Under the pieces are notes generated by a model, which did no database searches, had not been told where the DNA came from, and saw only the letters and a program-made list of their open reading frames with translations. Positions 22,139-33,900 of a DNA stretch of 64,000 bases are shown here, piece after piece. Numbering within the stretch: position 1 is the first letter of the stretch; the number at the start of each line of letters is the position of its first letter. Source of the stretch: Micropterix aruncella (taxonomy: Eukaryota; Arthropoda; Insecta; Lepidoptera; Micropterigidae); contig CALYMY010000060.1 of NCBI GenBank assembly GCA_944548615.1, positions 1 to 64,000 on the forward strand, given 5' to 3'. Made by a program: the position numbers and the translations under genes.

Positions 22139-22880
22139 CTTATATTTCACTCGGGGAGACCAATACCACTGAGACGGTGAACAATCTATTATATGAAAAA
22201 TTATCAATGTCATTGGAACCCTCACCATGACATACTATTAACAAAAATACTTGGTGTAAATTATATAAATAATTTTTTTAATAAATTTAACATAAAAGTG
22301 CGAGATACTGTCCACGTCTCACAACACATAAATTTCATATAATTATACACTCTTCAATTTTTCCATACTCTTAAAAAGATATCACGCTAGAAATCTGCCC
22401 ATAATTTATTAAGCCAGCCACACATATAAATAAAGATCGACGTTGAGACATAATTTACTTTGTAACATTTGATTTTGTAGTAATTAAGATAAGCTCTCAC
22501 AAGAAGTGGAGCGTTATCAAAATGTTTATTTTTCTTTTTACTTAAATATTGAAATACGAAAAACCTCAACACTTGTTTGAAGAAGAAAATCTGAAAAATC
22601 GGAAGGTGTATCCATACGAACACCTAATAAAATATAGTCTTAAATTTAGTTACTGGAAGCTTATTTGAAAAGCAATGTGGGAGAATTTTTGTTTTAAAAA
22701 AAAAAAAAAGTAAAATAAAAATGTTTTTTTTATTAAATAGTAAGAATAGATGTAGTAGTTTAAAAATTTCTGTAATTTGTAAAGAAAACGCAGAAGCACG
22801 TCTCTTTTGTTCCGTCAAATTTTTTGAAATAAAAATAAAGTTGTATACGAGAATATGCCCTTCCTGTCAAACCCTTCCTA

Positions 22881-23108
22881 ATGAATTGCCAGCCAACCGC
22901 AATCCTAGTAAAAAATAAGAGACCATATGATGCAGCAAAGAAAATTATACATTCCAGAAAGAGACAGAGCGACGAGAAAGAGGACGCCGATAATAAAAGG
23001 ACAAAATGGAAACGCTATATGGCAGCTGGAAGAGCCACGACGCAGACGACAGAGATCAGCAGCAATGGCTCACGACTCCTCGAAAGCGCAGCACACCCAT
23101 ACAAATAG
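22881..23108 (+). CDS. Short ORF of unknown function, 75 codons, charged
   Basis: ATG at 22881, stop TAG at 23106-23108. The product is highly charged, with clusters such as SRKRQSDEKEDADNKRTKWK that resemble a nuclear localisation signal. I recognise no family. It lies in a patch of higher GC than its surroundings, between pol and the 3' LTR, where an accessory gene or env would be found. It overlaps the 22927-23193 ORF in another frame, so at most one is likely real. It may be chance. Confidence 0.2.
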   Translation: MNCQPTAILVKNKRPYDAAKKIIHSRKRQSDEKEDADNKRTKWKRYMAAGRATTQTTEISSNGSRLLESAAHPYK

Positions 23109-23193
23109 CAAAGGAAGATACCGAGGATCGACCGAAGTAAATAAGATCCAATCACGCTTATCCGACTCCAGACCACGCAGAAACCTAAGGTGA
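22927..23193 (+). CDS. Short ORF of unknown function, 88 codons, basic
   Basis: ATG at 22927 (followed by a second ATG), stop TGA at 23191-23193. The product is arginine-rich (for example EEPRRRRQRSAAM near the middle) and matches no family I know. It overlaps the 75-codon ORF at 22881-23108 in a different frame. It could be an RNA-binding accessory peptide or simply an open frame in a stop-poor, purine-rich patch. Confidence 0.18.
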   Translation: MMQQRKLYIPERDRATRKRTPIIKGQNGNAIWQLEEPRRRRQRSAAMAHDSSKAQHTHTNSKGRYRGSTEVNKIQSRLSDSRPRRNLR

Positions 23194-23707
23194 CGAGTTC
23201 CGGACGTAACGAGGTAAAGACGACAATTGAGCATCATATGGGCTAATACAAACACAAATGAAGGAAAAATTCATAAAAGGAAATACGGCAAAACGGCAGA
23301 CAATGACAAGACCCTGGACGGAGCGGAATAGACGACACAGGCCACTGTATTCACTGTATCAAAATTGTAAAATGTAAGGTTATAAAGGACGTGTTTCGCA
23401 GAGCATTTTTTGCTAACTTGGATAAATAGCTTTCTTTTAATAACTTAGTAGAAAATCGGAAAACCTCAAAAATTTCCAACTTCGGAAAATTTATTATAAA
23501 ATATAATTTCTTTAAATAATAGGAGACTAGAAGCAGGGGTTATCTCTTAATAATAATGTACTTTAAACTGTCAAGACAGAATATAATAGAACTTTTAGAA
23601 ATTTTTATGTCGTAGCAAGCGTAGCACGGCAACTGAAGAACCGTAGAGATGGCTACGCTTTAGGTGGTAGATTCTTATAGTAGTTCGTTTAGTCCTTGGT
23701 GTTTGAG

Positions 23708-23725
23708 GTCTTCGTGGGCGAAGAC
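23708..23725 (+). promoter_or_regulatory. Perfect hairpin 18 nt before the 3' LTR, where a polypurine tract is expected
   Basis: GTCTTCG (23708-23714), loop TGGG, CGAAGAC (23719-23725). The bases between it and the LTR (TGAACATCTTTTCCGGCA, 23726-23743) are mixed and not purine-rich, so the normal plus-strand primer site is not evident. Confidence 0.5.
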
Positions 23726-23743
23726 TGAACATCTTTTCCGGCA

Positions 23744-25714
23744 TGTAATGGTCATAAAACCATTACGGGTTTAACAAACAATATAATAAACAATTGTTGC
23801 CAATTAGTTAACAAAAATAAAATAACAATAATATAGGATACAAGCGAATTTTATCGCACAATAGGCATCACTAGCGATTAGATGGAACACGGGTGTAGAG
23901 AATCGCTAGTGAGAGTTTTTTTTTTGGCCCGAAGCACTCGCCTGGGAAGGTCGTCGTTTCAGCGCGGCGGTCGGTTTTTGCCTCGCGGCGATTACCGGCC
24001 GCCGGAGCTCATTTCACGACTTCGAAGTGGCCTACCTACATCTACGAATAAAATATAAAAGTCAAAGTCATCTTTAGAAATTATAACTAGAATCAAGTGC
24101 GGCGCAGGCAAAGCATTCCAGCGTGATCTCCACATCCTATTTGGGGCAAGTAGATTATATTCTCATTTTCGGTTTTTTTAAAGTAAAATTCAATTTCTTT
24201 TATTCTAACTTGCAATACCACGATCGTGCAATACTTTTAGTCCTTCAGACCCGTCTTGCACGACATATACGTGCTAACCCGTTTTTCTGAATATAGGAAT
24301 CCGTAGTTTCGAATATAGGATCAACGATAGACACCGCCAATAAATCTAAAATCATTTCGGCGATCTCTACTTAAAATGTAGGCTGTAAAAATACATAAAT
24401 ATAATTAAAATCCACGTTAGACAATCTTGGGATTAAAACGTGGCGAAGTCAGAGTGGCATTGAGTTCTTCCCGAGGCAATTAAAAATCAGATAAATTAAT
24501 AAAATAGCTTATGAAGTAAAATACCAAATTATATATAAATATAAATGCAAGTCATCGTCAGGGAATACGTAATATTTCCAAATTTAAATATCAGGGAAAA
24601 TGATAGAGCAAAAGACTACCGTCGTTTACGATAGTTGAAAGTGCAGCGTACCCGACACTAAAATTGCCAAATCATTGTAGGGCAAAAAATAGGAAAAACC
24701 AGTTACGAATAATGCTCATCGAAACGCGGGTAAAATGTAATAATTGTAACGTACGCTCGTAAAATCTCGCAAGGCCTTCGACGATCGACGGATTAAAATT
24801 AAGTTTCATAAATAATATAAATATTCAATATCACACATATAGTTTCGGGAAATGTCTTCGCAACAGGTTATAGAAAAATAAATAGTAAATTTGGGTCGAA
24901 AAAGTATCTTTTATTTTACTCATAATCATCTCAATATCAGAATAATTTCAATTTTAATATCATCATATATCATATATTTCATTTTCATTTTTTTCATATA
25001 AATAAAATAGAATAAAAAAACCATAAAAGGAAAGGATTGGTTGAGATACATTTATAAGATATCAAAATCAGTTTCCATTATTATTTGGGAAAATTCATTA
25101 AATTCAGAATTCTTTACTAAGGAAAATAAAGCACACTTATTTATGTTACAAGTTAATTTTGCGCATATTCCAGCAAGATTTAATTTAAATTAACCGAATC
25201 CGCCGTCGCGTCCGCGCCATCTAGCGGCGAAACGCGGGCATTAGTAGCACAATGCAGGTTGAGCAAAATGATGTCAATCTTTGCTAAGTAACTCGCCGCG
25301 CCACCGCTAGAGGGCGTTCGAACGAGAATAATAATATATTATTTAGTAAGGAAAATGGTTCAAGTAATTTAGCAATTCAATATCCATAAAAGGCCGTTCA
25401 TCCCATAGGGATGCTCATCTTACCGTAGACTGGGTCACTAAGGGATTCTAAATACCCCCGTGCCTGAGATGGACTGAGCGAACCGACGCAAATCCCGACG
25501 CAGCCTACATACCCCTGCCCCAGAAGAATTCTAAACGGTGGAAGGACTCTGGCACTTGTTCATAGATCCGAAATAAATCTTCTTCTTCTTCCGGGCTGGC
25601 GCCCACTATATAAACAAATCTTTCCATATCGTCCGGAAGTATATTGGTAAAATAATAATATTGTAATCTATAAAATTAACTGATATATTAAAAAATTATT
25701 CGGGTCTCATGACA
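23744..25714 (+). repeat. 3' LTR (1,971 bp)
   Basis: Begins TGTAATGG and ends TCATGACA, with no difference from the 5' LTR on line-by-line comparison. It carries the same stem-loop with T10, CTCF-like pair, TATA candidates and AATAAA (25572-25577). It ends directly at the GCCG duplication and the resumed satellite. Confidence 0.97.
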
Positions 25715-25718
25715 GCCG
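25715..25718. repeat. Target-site duplication, right copy (GCCG)
   Basis: Matches 12534-12537. The following ATAGAGAAAA continues the interrupted monomer in register: the distance to the next monomer landmark is that of an intact unit. Confidence 0.93.
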
Positions 25719-28700
25719 ATAGAGAAAAAACGCCAAATGGCCGACGGGCAAAAACACTGTTTTACAGACCAGGGTACCCGGGTTCGATACCCAGCCAGGA
25801 CTCAATTTTTTTTTCGTTTTTTCTTCTCTTGATATTACCAAAATAGTATTAACATTTCAAAAAACACAATATTTTAGCTCTCTCTATTACAGTTCTTTTT
25901 TTTTCATCGAAAATACAAGTTTTAGTACCGGCGTCGGGCGGGGCCAAGCGGGGCCGGGCGATGCCGAGCCGGACCTGAAATGAAATGTCCTACCCTCAAA
26001 TTTGAAAATTTAAATTTCATGCCAGATCCTACCGGTGGTTTCATAAGGTTGCAACAGAAATATAGAAAAATATCTGACAAAACATATATAGAACTTCTCT
26101 GCCGATAGAGAAAAAACGCCAAATGGCCGACGGGCAAAAACACTGTTTTACAGACCAGGGTACCCGGGTTCGATACCCAGCCAGGACTCAATTTTTTTTT
26201 CGTTTTTTCTTCTCTTGATATTACCAAAATAGTATTAACATTTCAAAAAACACAATATTTTAGCTCTCTCTATTACAGTTCTTTTTTTTTTCATCGAAAA
26301 TACAAGTTTTAGTACCGGCGTCGGGCGGGGCCAAGCGGGGCCGGGCGATGCCGAGCCGGACCTGAAATGAAATGACCTACCCTCAAATTTGAAAATTTCA
26401 ATTTCATGCCAGATCCTACCGGTGGTTTCATAAGGTTGCAACAGAAATATAGAAAAATATCTGACAAAACATATATAGAACTTCTCTGCCGATAGAGAAA
26501 AAACGCCAAATGGCCGACGGGCAAAAACACTGTTTTACAGACCAGGGTACCCGGGTTCGATACCCAGCCAGGACTCAATTTTTTTTTCGTTTTTTCTTCT
26601 CTTGATATTACCATAATAGTATTAACATTTCAAAAAACACAATATTTTAGCTCTCTCTATTACAGTTCTTTTTTTTTCATCGAAAATACAAGTTTTAGTA
26701 CCGGCGTCGGGCGGGTCCAAGCGGGGCCGGGCGATGCCGAGCCGGACCTGAAATGAAATGTCCTACCCTCAAATTTGAAAATTTAAATTTCATGCCAGAT
26801 CCTACCGGTGGTTTCATAAGGTTGCAACAGAAATATAGAAAAATATCTGACAAAACATATATAGAACTTCTCTGCCGATAGAGAAAAAACGCCAAATGGC
26901 CGACGGGCAAAAACACTGTTTTACAGACCAGGGTACCCGGGTTCGATACCCAGCCAGGACTCAATTTTTTTTTCGTTTTTTCTTCTCTTGATATTACCAA
27001 AATAGTATTAACATTTCAAAAAACACAATATTTTAGCTCTCTCTATTACAGTTCTTTTTTTTTCATCGAAAATACAAGTTTTAGTACCGGCGTCGGGCGG
27101 GGCCAAGCGGGGCCGGGCGATGCCGAGCCGGACCTGAAATGAAATGTCCTACCCTCAAATTTGAAAATTTAAATTTCATGCCAGATCCTACCGGTGGTTT
27201 CATAAGGTTGCAACAGAAATATAGAAAAATATCTGACAAAACATATATAGAACTTCTCTGCCGATAGAGAAAAAAACGCCAAATGGCCGACGGCAAAAAC
27301 ACTGTTTTACAGACCAGGGTACCCGGGTTCGATACCCAGCCAGGACTCAATTTTTTTTCGTTTTTTCTTCTCTTGATATTACCAAAATAGTATTAACATT
27401 TCAAAAAACACAATATTTTAGCTCTCTCTATTACAGTTCTTTTTTTTTCATCGAAAATACAAGTTTTAGTACCGGCGTCGGGCGGGGCCAAGCGGGGCCG
27501 GGCGATGCCGAGCCGGACCTGAAATGAAATGTCCTACCCTCAAATTTGAAAATTTAAATTTCATGCCAGATCCTACCGGTGGTTTCATAAGGTTGCAACA
27601 GAAATATAGAAAAATATCTGACAAAACATATATAGAACTTCTCTGCCGATAGAGAAAAAACGCCAAATGGCCGACGGGCAAAAACACTGTTTTACAGACC
27701 AGGGTACCCGGGTTCGATACCCAGCCAGGACTCAATTTTTTTTTTCGTTTTTTCTTCTCTTGATATTACCAAAATAGTATTAACATTTCAAAAAACACAA
27801 TATTTTAGCTCTCTCTATTACAGTTCTTTTTTTTTCATCGAAAATACAAGTTTTAGTACCGGCGTCGGGCGGGGCCAAGCGGGGCCGGGCGATGCCGAGC
27901 CGGACCTGAAATGAAATGTCCTACCCTCAAATTTGAAAATTTAAATTTCATGCCAGATCCTACCGGTGGTTTCATAAGGTTGCAACAGAAATATAGAAAA
28001 ATATCTGACAAAACATATATAGAACTTCTCTGCCGATAGAGAAAAAACGCCAAATGGCCGACGGGCAAAAACACTGTTTTACAGACCAGGGTACCCGGGT
28101 TCGATACCCAGCCAGGACTCAATTTTTTTTTCGTTTTTTCTTCTCTTGATATTACCAAAAATAGTATTAACATTTCAAAAAACACAATATTTTAGCTCTC
28201 TCTATTACAGTTCTTTTTTTTCATCGAAAATACAAGTTTTAGTCCCGGCGTCGGGCGGGGCCAAGCGGGGCCGGGCGATGCTGAGCCGGACCTGAAATGA
28301 AATGTCCTACCCTCAAATTTGAAAATTTAAATTTCATGCCAGATCCTACTGGTGGTTTCATAAGGTTGCAACAGAAATATAGAAAAATATCTGACAAAAC
28401 ATATATAGAACTTCTCTGCCGATAGAGAAAAAACGCCAAATGGCCGACGGGCAAAAACACTGTTTTACAGACCAGGGTACCCGGGTTCGATACCCAGCCA
28501 GGACTCAATTTTTTTTTTCGTTTTTTCTTCTCTTGATATTACCAAAATAGTATTAACATTTCAAAAAACACAATATTTTAGCTCTCTCTATTACAGTTCT
28601 TTTTTTTTCATCGAAAATACAAGTTTTAGTACCGGCGTCGGGCGGGGCCAAGCGGGGCCGGGCGATGCCGAGCCGGACCTGAAATGAAATGACCTACCCT

Positions 28701-29011
28701 CAAATTTGAAAATTTCAATTTCATGCCAGATCCTACCGGTGGTTTCATAAGGTTGCAACAGAAATATAGAAAAATATCTGACAAAACATATATAGAACTT
28801 CTCTGCCGATTGAGAAAAAACGCCAAATGGCCGACGGGCAAAAACACTGTTTTACAGACCAGGGTACCCGGGTTCGATACCCAGCCAGGACTCAATTTTT
28901 TTTTCGTTTTTTCTTCTCTTGATATTACCAAAATAGTATTAACATTTCAAAAAACACAATATTTTAGCTCTCTCTATTACAGTTCTTTTTTTTTCATCGA
29001 AAATACAAGTT

Positions 29012-30940
29012 TTAGTACCGGCGTCGGGCGGGGCCAAGCGGGGCCGGGCGATGCCGAGCCGGACCTGAAATGAAATGACCTACCCTCAAATTTGAAAATT
29101 TCAATTTCATGCCAGATCCTACCGGTGGTTTCATAAGGTTGCAACAGAAATATAGAAAAATATCTGACAAAACATATATAGAACTTCTCTGCCGATAGAG
29201 AAAAAACGCCAAATGGCCGACGGGCAATAACACTGTTTTACAGACCAGGGTACCCGGGTTCGATACCCAGCCAGGACTCAATTTTTTTTTCGTTTTTTCT
29301 TCTCTTGATATTACCAAAATAGTATTAACATTTCAAAAAACACAATATTTTAGCTCTCTATTACAGTTCTTTTTTTTTCATCGAAAATACAAGTTTTAGT
29401 ACCGGCGTCGGGCGGGGCCAAGCGGGGCCGGGCGATGCTGAGCCGGACCTGAAATGAAATGTCCTACCCTCAAATTTGAAAATTTAAATTTCATGCCAGA
29501 TCCTACTGGTGGTTTCATAAGGTTGCAACAGAAATATAGAAAAATATCTGACAAAACATATATAGAACTTCTCTGCCGATAGAGAAAAAACGCCAAATGG
29601 CCGACGGGCAAAAACACTGTTTTACAGACCAGGGTACCCGGGTTCGATACCCAGCCAGGACTCAATTTTTTTTTCGTTTTTTCTTCTCTTGATATTACCA
29701 AAATAGTATTAACATTTCAAAAAACACAATATTTTAGCTCTCTCTATTACAGTTCTTTTTTTTTCATCGAAAATACAAGTTTTAGTACCGGCGTCGGGCG
29801 GGGCCAAGCGGGGCCGGGCGATGCCAAGCCGGACCTGAAATGAAATGACCTACCCTCAAATTTGAAAATTTCAATTTCATGCCAGATCCTACCGGTGGTT
29901 TCATAAGGTTGCAACAGAAATATAGAAAAATATCTGACAAAACATATATAGAACTTCTCTGCCGATAGAGAAAAAACGCCAAATGGCCGACGGGCAAAAA
30001 CACTGTTTTACAGACCAGGGTACCCGGGTTCGATACCCAGCCAGGACTCAATTTTTTTTTCGTTTTTTCTTCTCTTGATATTACCAAAATAGTATTAACA
30101 TTTCAAAAAACACAATATTTTAGCTCTCTCTATTACAGTTCTTTTTTTTTCATCGAAAATACAAGTTTTAGTACCGGCGTCGGGCGGGGCCAAGCGGGGC
30201 CGGGCGATGCCGAGCCGGACCTGAAATGAAATGACCTACCCTCAAATTTGAAAATTTCAATTTCATGCCAGATCCTACCGGTGGTTTCATAAGGTTGCAA
30301 CAGAAATATAGAAAAATATCTGACAAAACATATATATAACTTCTCTGCCGATAGAGAAAAAACGCCAAATGGCCGACGGGCAAAAACACTGTTTTACAGA
30401 CCAGGGTACCCGGGTTCGATACCCAGCCAGGACTCAATTTTTTTTTCGTTTTTTCTTCTCTTGATATTATCAAAATAGTATTAACATTTCAAAAAACACA
30501 ATATTTTAGCTCTCTCTATTACAGTTCTTTTTTTTTCATCGAAAATACAAGTTTTAGTACCGGCGTCGGGCGGGGCCAAGCGGGGCCGGGCGATGCCGAG
30601 CCGGACCTGAAATGAAATGACCTACCCTCAAATTTGAAAATTTCAATTTCATGCCAGATCCTACCGGTGGTTTCATAAGGTTGCAACAGAAATATAGAAA
30701 AATATCTGACAAAACATATATAGAACTTCTCTGCCGATAGAGAAAAAACGCCAAATGGCCGACGGGCAAAAACACTGTTTTACAGACCAGGGTACCCGGG
30801 TTCGATACCCAGCCAGGACTCAATTTTTTTTTCGTTTTTTCTTCTCTTGATATTACCAAAATAGTATTAACATTTCAAAAAACACAATATTTTAGCTCTC
30901 TCTATTACAGTTCTTTTTTTTTTCATCGAAAATACAAGTT
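29012..30940. repeat. Marker-monomer train, copy 1
   Basis: Five monomers carry, in order: CAATAACAC (29226), a CT loss (29354) with ATGCTGAGCC (about 29434), ATGCCAAGCC (29821), TATATATAAC with ATTATCAAA (about 30331 and 30467), then a T-tract lengthened by one base near 30913. Parts of this order recur at 46387-47931, 53337-54495 and 56038-57196. Confidence 0.6.
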
Positions 30941-33900
30941 TTAGTACCGGCGTCGGGCGGGGCCAAGCGGGGCCGGGCGATGCCGAGCCGGACCTGAAAT
31001 GAAATGTCCTACCCTCAAATTTGAAAATTTAAATTTCATGCCAGATCCTACCGGTGGTTTCATAAGGTTGCAACAGAAATATAGAAAAATATCTGACAAA
31101 ACATATATAGAACTTCTCTGCCGATAGAGAAAAAACGCCAAATGGCCGACGGGCAAAATCACTGTTTTACAGACCAGGGTACCCGGGTTCGATACCCAGC
31201 CAGGACTCAATTTTTTTTTCGTTTTTTCTTCTCTTGATATTACCAAAATAGTATTAACATTTCAAAAAACACAATATTTTAGCTCTCTCTATTACAGTTC
31301 TTTTTTTTTCATCGAAAATACAAGTTTTAGTACCGGCGTCGGGCGGGGCCAAGCGGGGCCGGGCGATGCCGAGCCGGACCTGAAATGAAATGACCTACCC
31401 TCAAATTTGAAAATTTCAATTTCATGCCAGATCCTACCGGTGGTTTCATAAGGTTGCAACAGAAATATAGAAAAATATCTGACAAAACATATATAGAACT
31501 TCTCTGCCGATAGAGAAAAAACGCCAAATGGCCGACGGGCAAAAACACTGTTTTACAGACCAGGGTACCCGGGTTCGATACCCAGCCAGGACTCAATTTT
31601 TTTTTCGTTTTTTCTTCTCTTGATATTACCAAAATAGTATTAACATTTCAAAAAACACAATATTTTAGCTCTCTCTATTACAGTTCTTTTTTTTTCATCG
31701 AAAATACAAGTTTTAGTACCGGCGTCGGGCGGGGCCAAGCGGGGCCGGGCGATGCCGAGCCGGACCTGAAATGAAATGTCCTACCCTCAAATTTGAAAAT
31801 TTAAATTTCATGCCAGATCCTACCGGTGGTTTCATAAGGTTGCAACAGAAATATAGAAAAATATCTGACAAAACATATATAGAACTTCTCTGCCGATAGA
31901 GAAAAAACGCCAAATGGCCGACGGGCAAAAACACTGTTTTACAGACCAGGGTACCCGGGTTCGATACCCAGCCAGGACTCAATTTTTTTTTCGTTTTTTC
32001 TTCTCTTGATATTACCAAAATAGTATTAACATTTCAAAAAACACAATATTTTAGCTCTCTCTATTACAGTTCTTTTTTTTTCATCGAAAATACAAGTTTT
32101 AGTACCGGCGTCGGGCGGGGCCAAGCGGGGCCGGGCGATGCCGAGCCGGACCTGAAATGAAATGACCTACCCTCAAATTTGAAAATTTCAATTTCATGCC
32201 AGATCCTACCGGTGGTTTCATAAGGTTGCAACAGAAATATAGAAAAATATCTGACAAAACATATATAGAACTTCTCTGCCGATAGAGAAAAAACGCCAAA
32301 TGGCCGACGGGCAAAAACACTGTTTTACAGACCAGGGTACCCGGGTTCGATACCCAGCCAGGACTCAATTTTTTTTTTCGTTTTTTCTTCTCTTGATATT
32401 ACCAAAATAGTATTAACATTTCAAAAAACACAATATTTTAGCTCTCTCTATTACAGTTCTTTTTTTTTCATCGAAAATACAAGTTTTAGTACCGGCGTCG
32501 GGCGGGGCCAAGCGGGGCCGGGCGATGCTGAGCCGGACCAGAAATGAAATGTCCTACCCTCAAATTTGAAAATTTAAATTTCATGCCAGATCCTACCGGT
32601 GGTTTCATAAGGTTGCAACAGATATATAGAAAAATATCTGACAAAACATATATAGAACTTCTCTGCCGATAGAGAAAAAACGCCAAATGGCCGACGGGCA
32701 AAAACACTGTTTTACAGACCAGGGTACCCGGGTTCGATACCCAGCCAGGACTCAATTTTTTTTTCGTTTTTTTTTCTCTTGATATTACCAAAATAGTATT
32801 AACATTTCAAAAAACACAATATTTTAGCTCTCTCTATTACAGTTCTTTTTTTTTCATCGAAAATACAAGTTTTAGTACCGGCGTCGGGCGGGGCCAAGCG
32901 GGGCCGGGCGATGCTGAGCCGGACCAGAAATGAAATGACCTACCCTCAAATTTGAAAATTTAAATTTCATGCCAGATCCTACCGGTGGTTTCATAAGGTT
33001 GCAACAGAAATATAGAAAAATATCTGACAAAACATATATAGAACTTCTCTGCCGATAGAGAAAAAACGCCAAATGGCCGACGGGCAAAAACACTGTTTTA
33101 CAGACCAGGGTACCCGGGTTCGATACCCAGCCAGGACTCAATTTTTTTTTCGTTTTTTCTTCTCTTGATATTACCATAATAGTATTAACATTTCAAAAAA
33201 CACAATATTTTAGCTCTCTCTATTACAGTTCTTTTTTTTTCATCGAAAATACAAGTTTTAGTACCGGCGTCGGGCGGGGCCAAGCGGGGCCGGGCGATGC
33301 CGAGCCGGACCTGAAATGAAATGTCCTACCCTCAAATTTGAAAATTTAAATTTCATGCCAGATCCTACCGGTGGTTTCATAAGGTTGCAACAGAAATATA
33401 GAAAAATATCTGACAAAACATATATAGAACTTCTCTGCCGATAGAGAAAAAACGCCAAATGGCCGACGGGCAAAAACACTGTTTTACAGACCAGGGTACC
33501 CGGGTTCGATACCCAGCCAGGACTCAATTTTTTTTTCGTTTTTTCTTCTCTTGATATTACCAAAATAGTATTAACATTTCAAAAAACACAATATTTTAGC
33601 TCTCTCTATTACAGTTCTTTTTTTTTCATCGAAAATACAAGTTTTAGTACCGGCGTCGGGCGGGGCCAAGCGGGGCCGGGCGATGCCGAGCCGGACCTGA
33701 AATGAAATGACCTACCCTCAAATTTGAAAATTTCAATTTCATGCCAGATCCTACCGGTGGTTTCATAAGGTTGCAACAGAAATATAGAAAAATATCTGAC
33801 AAAACATATATAGAACTTCTCTGCCGATAGAGAAAAAACGCCAAATGGCCGACGGGCAAAAACACTGTTTTACAGACCAGGGTACCCGGGTTCGATACCC

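Larger units (their letters stand above)
20450..23743 (+). other. 3.3-kb region between pol and 3' LTR, no recognisable env
   Basis: Mostly AT-rich with long A/T tracts (20699-20745, 21918-21945), an (AT)10 run, a 16-bp palindrome TTTGCTTATAAGCAAA at 20944-20959 and many stops. No frame shows an envelope-like signal peptide, furin-type site or transmembrane anchor. The stretch 22880-23360 is richer in G and C and resembles the coding part in composition; it holds two short overlapping ORFs (listed separately). The final bases before the 3' LTR lack a clear polypurine tract. Confidence 0.75.
12538..25714 (+). mobile_element. Complete Ty3/gypsy-type LTR retrotransposon, 13,177 bp
   Basis: The element has identical 1,971-bp LTRs beginning TG and ending CA, a 4-bp target-site duplication, a primer binding site 3 nt after the 5' LTR, gag with zinc knuckles, and pol in the order protease, RT, RNase H, integrase. 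Integrase after RNase H, with an HHCC finger, a DDE core and a GPY/F-like C-terminus, places it in Ty3/gypsy (Metaviridae). At 13.2 kb it is long for this group because of long LTRs, a 1.4-kb leader and a 3.3-kb region after pol. No env-like reading frame is recognised. Identical LTRs indicate a very recent insertion. Frame breaks in gag and between protease and RT leave open whether this copy is autonomous. Confidence 0.96.

Noticed and set aside
21987..22172. 61-codon open frame after pol as an env fragment
   Set aside because: It starts at GTG, runs into the (AT)10 repeat and shows no signal peptide, cleavage site or membrane anchor.
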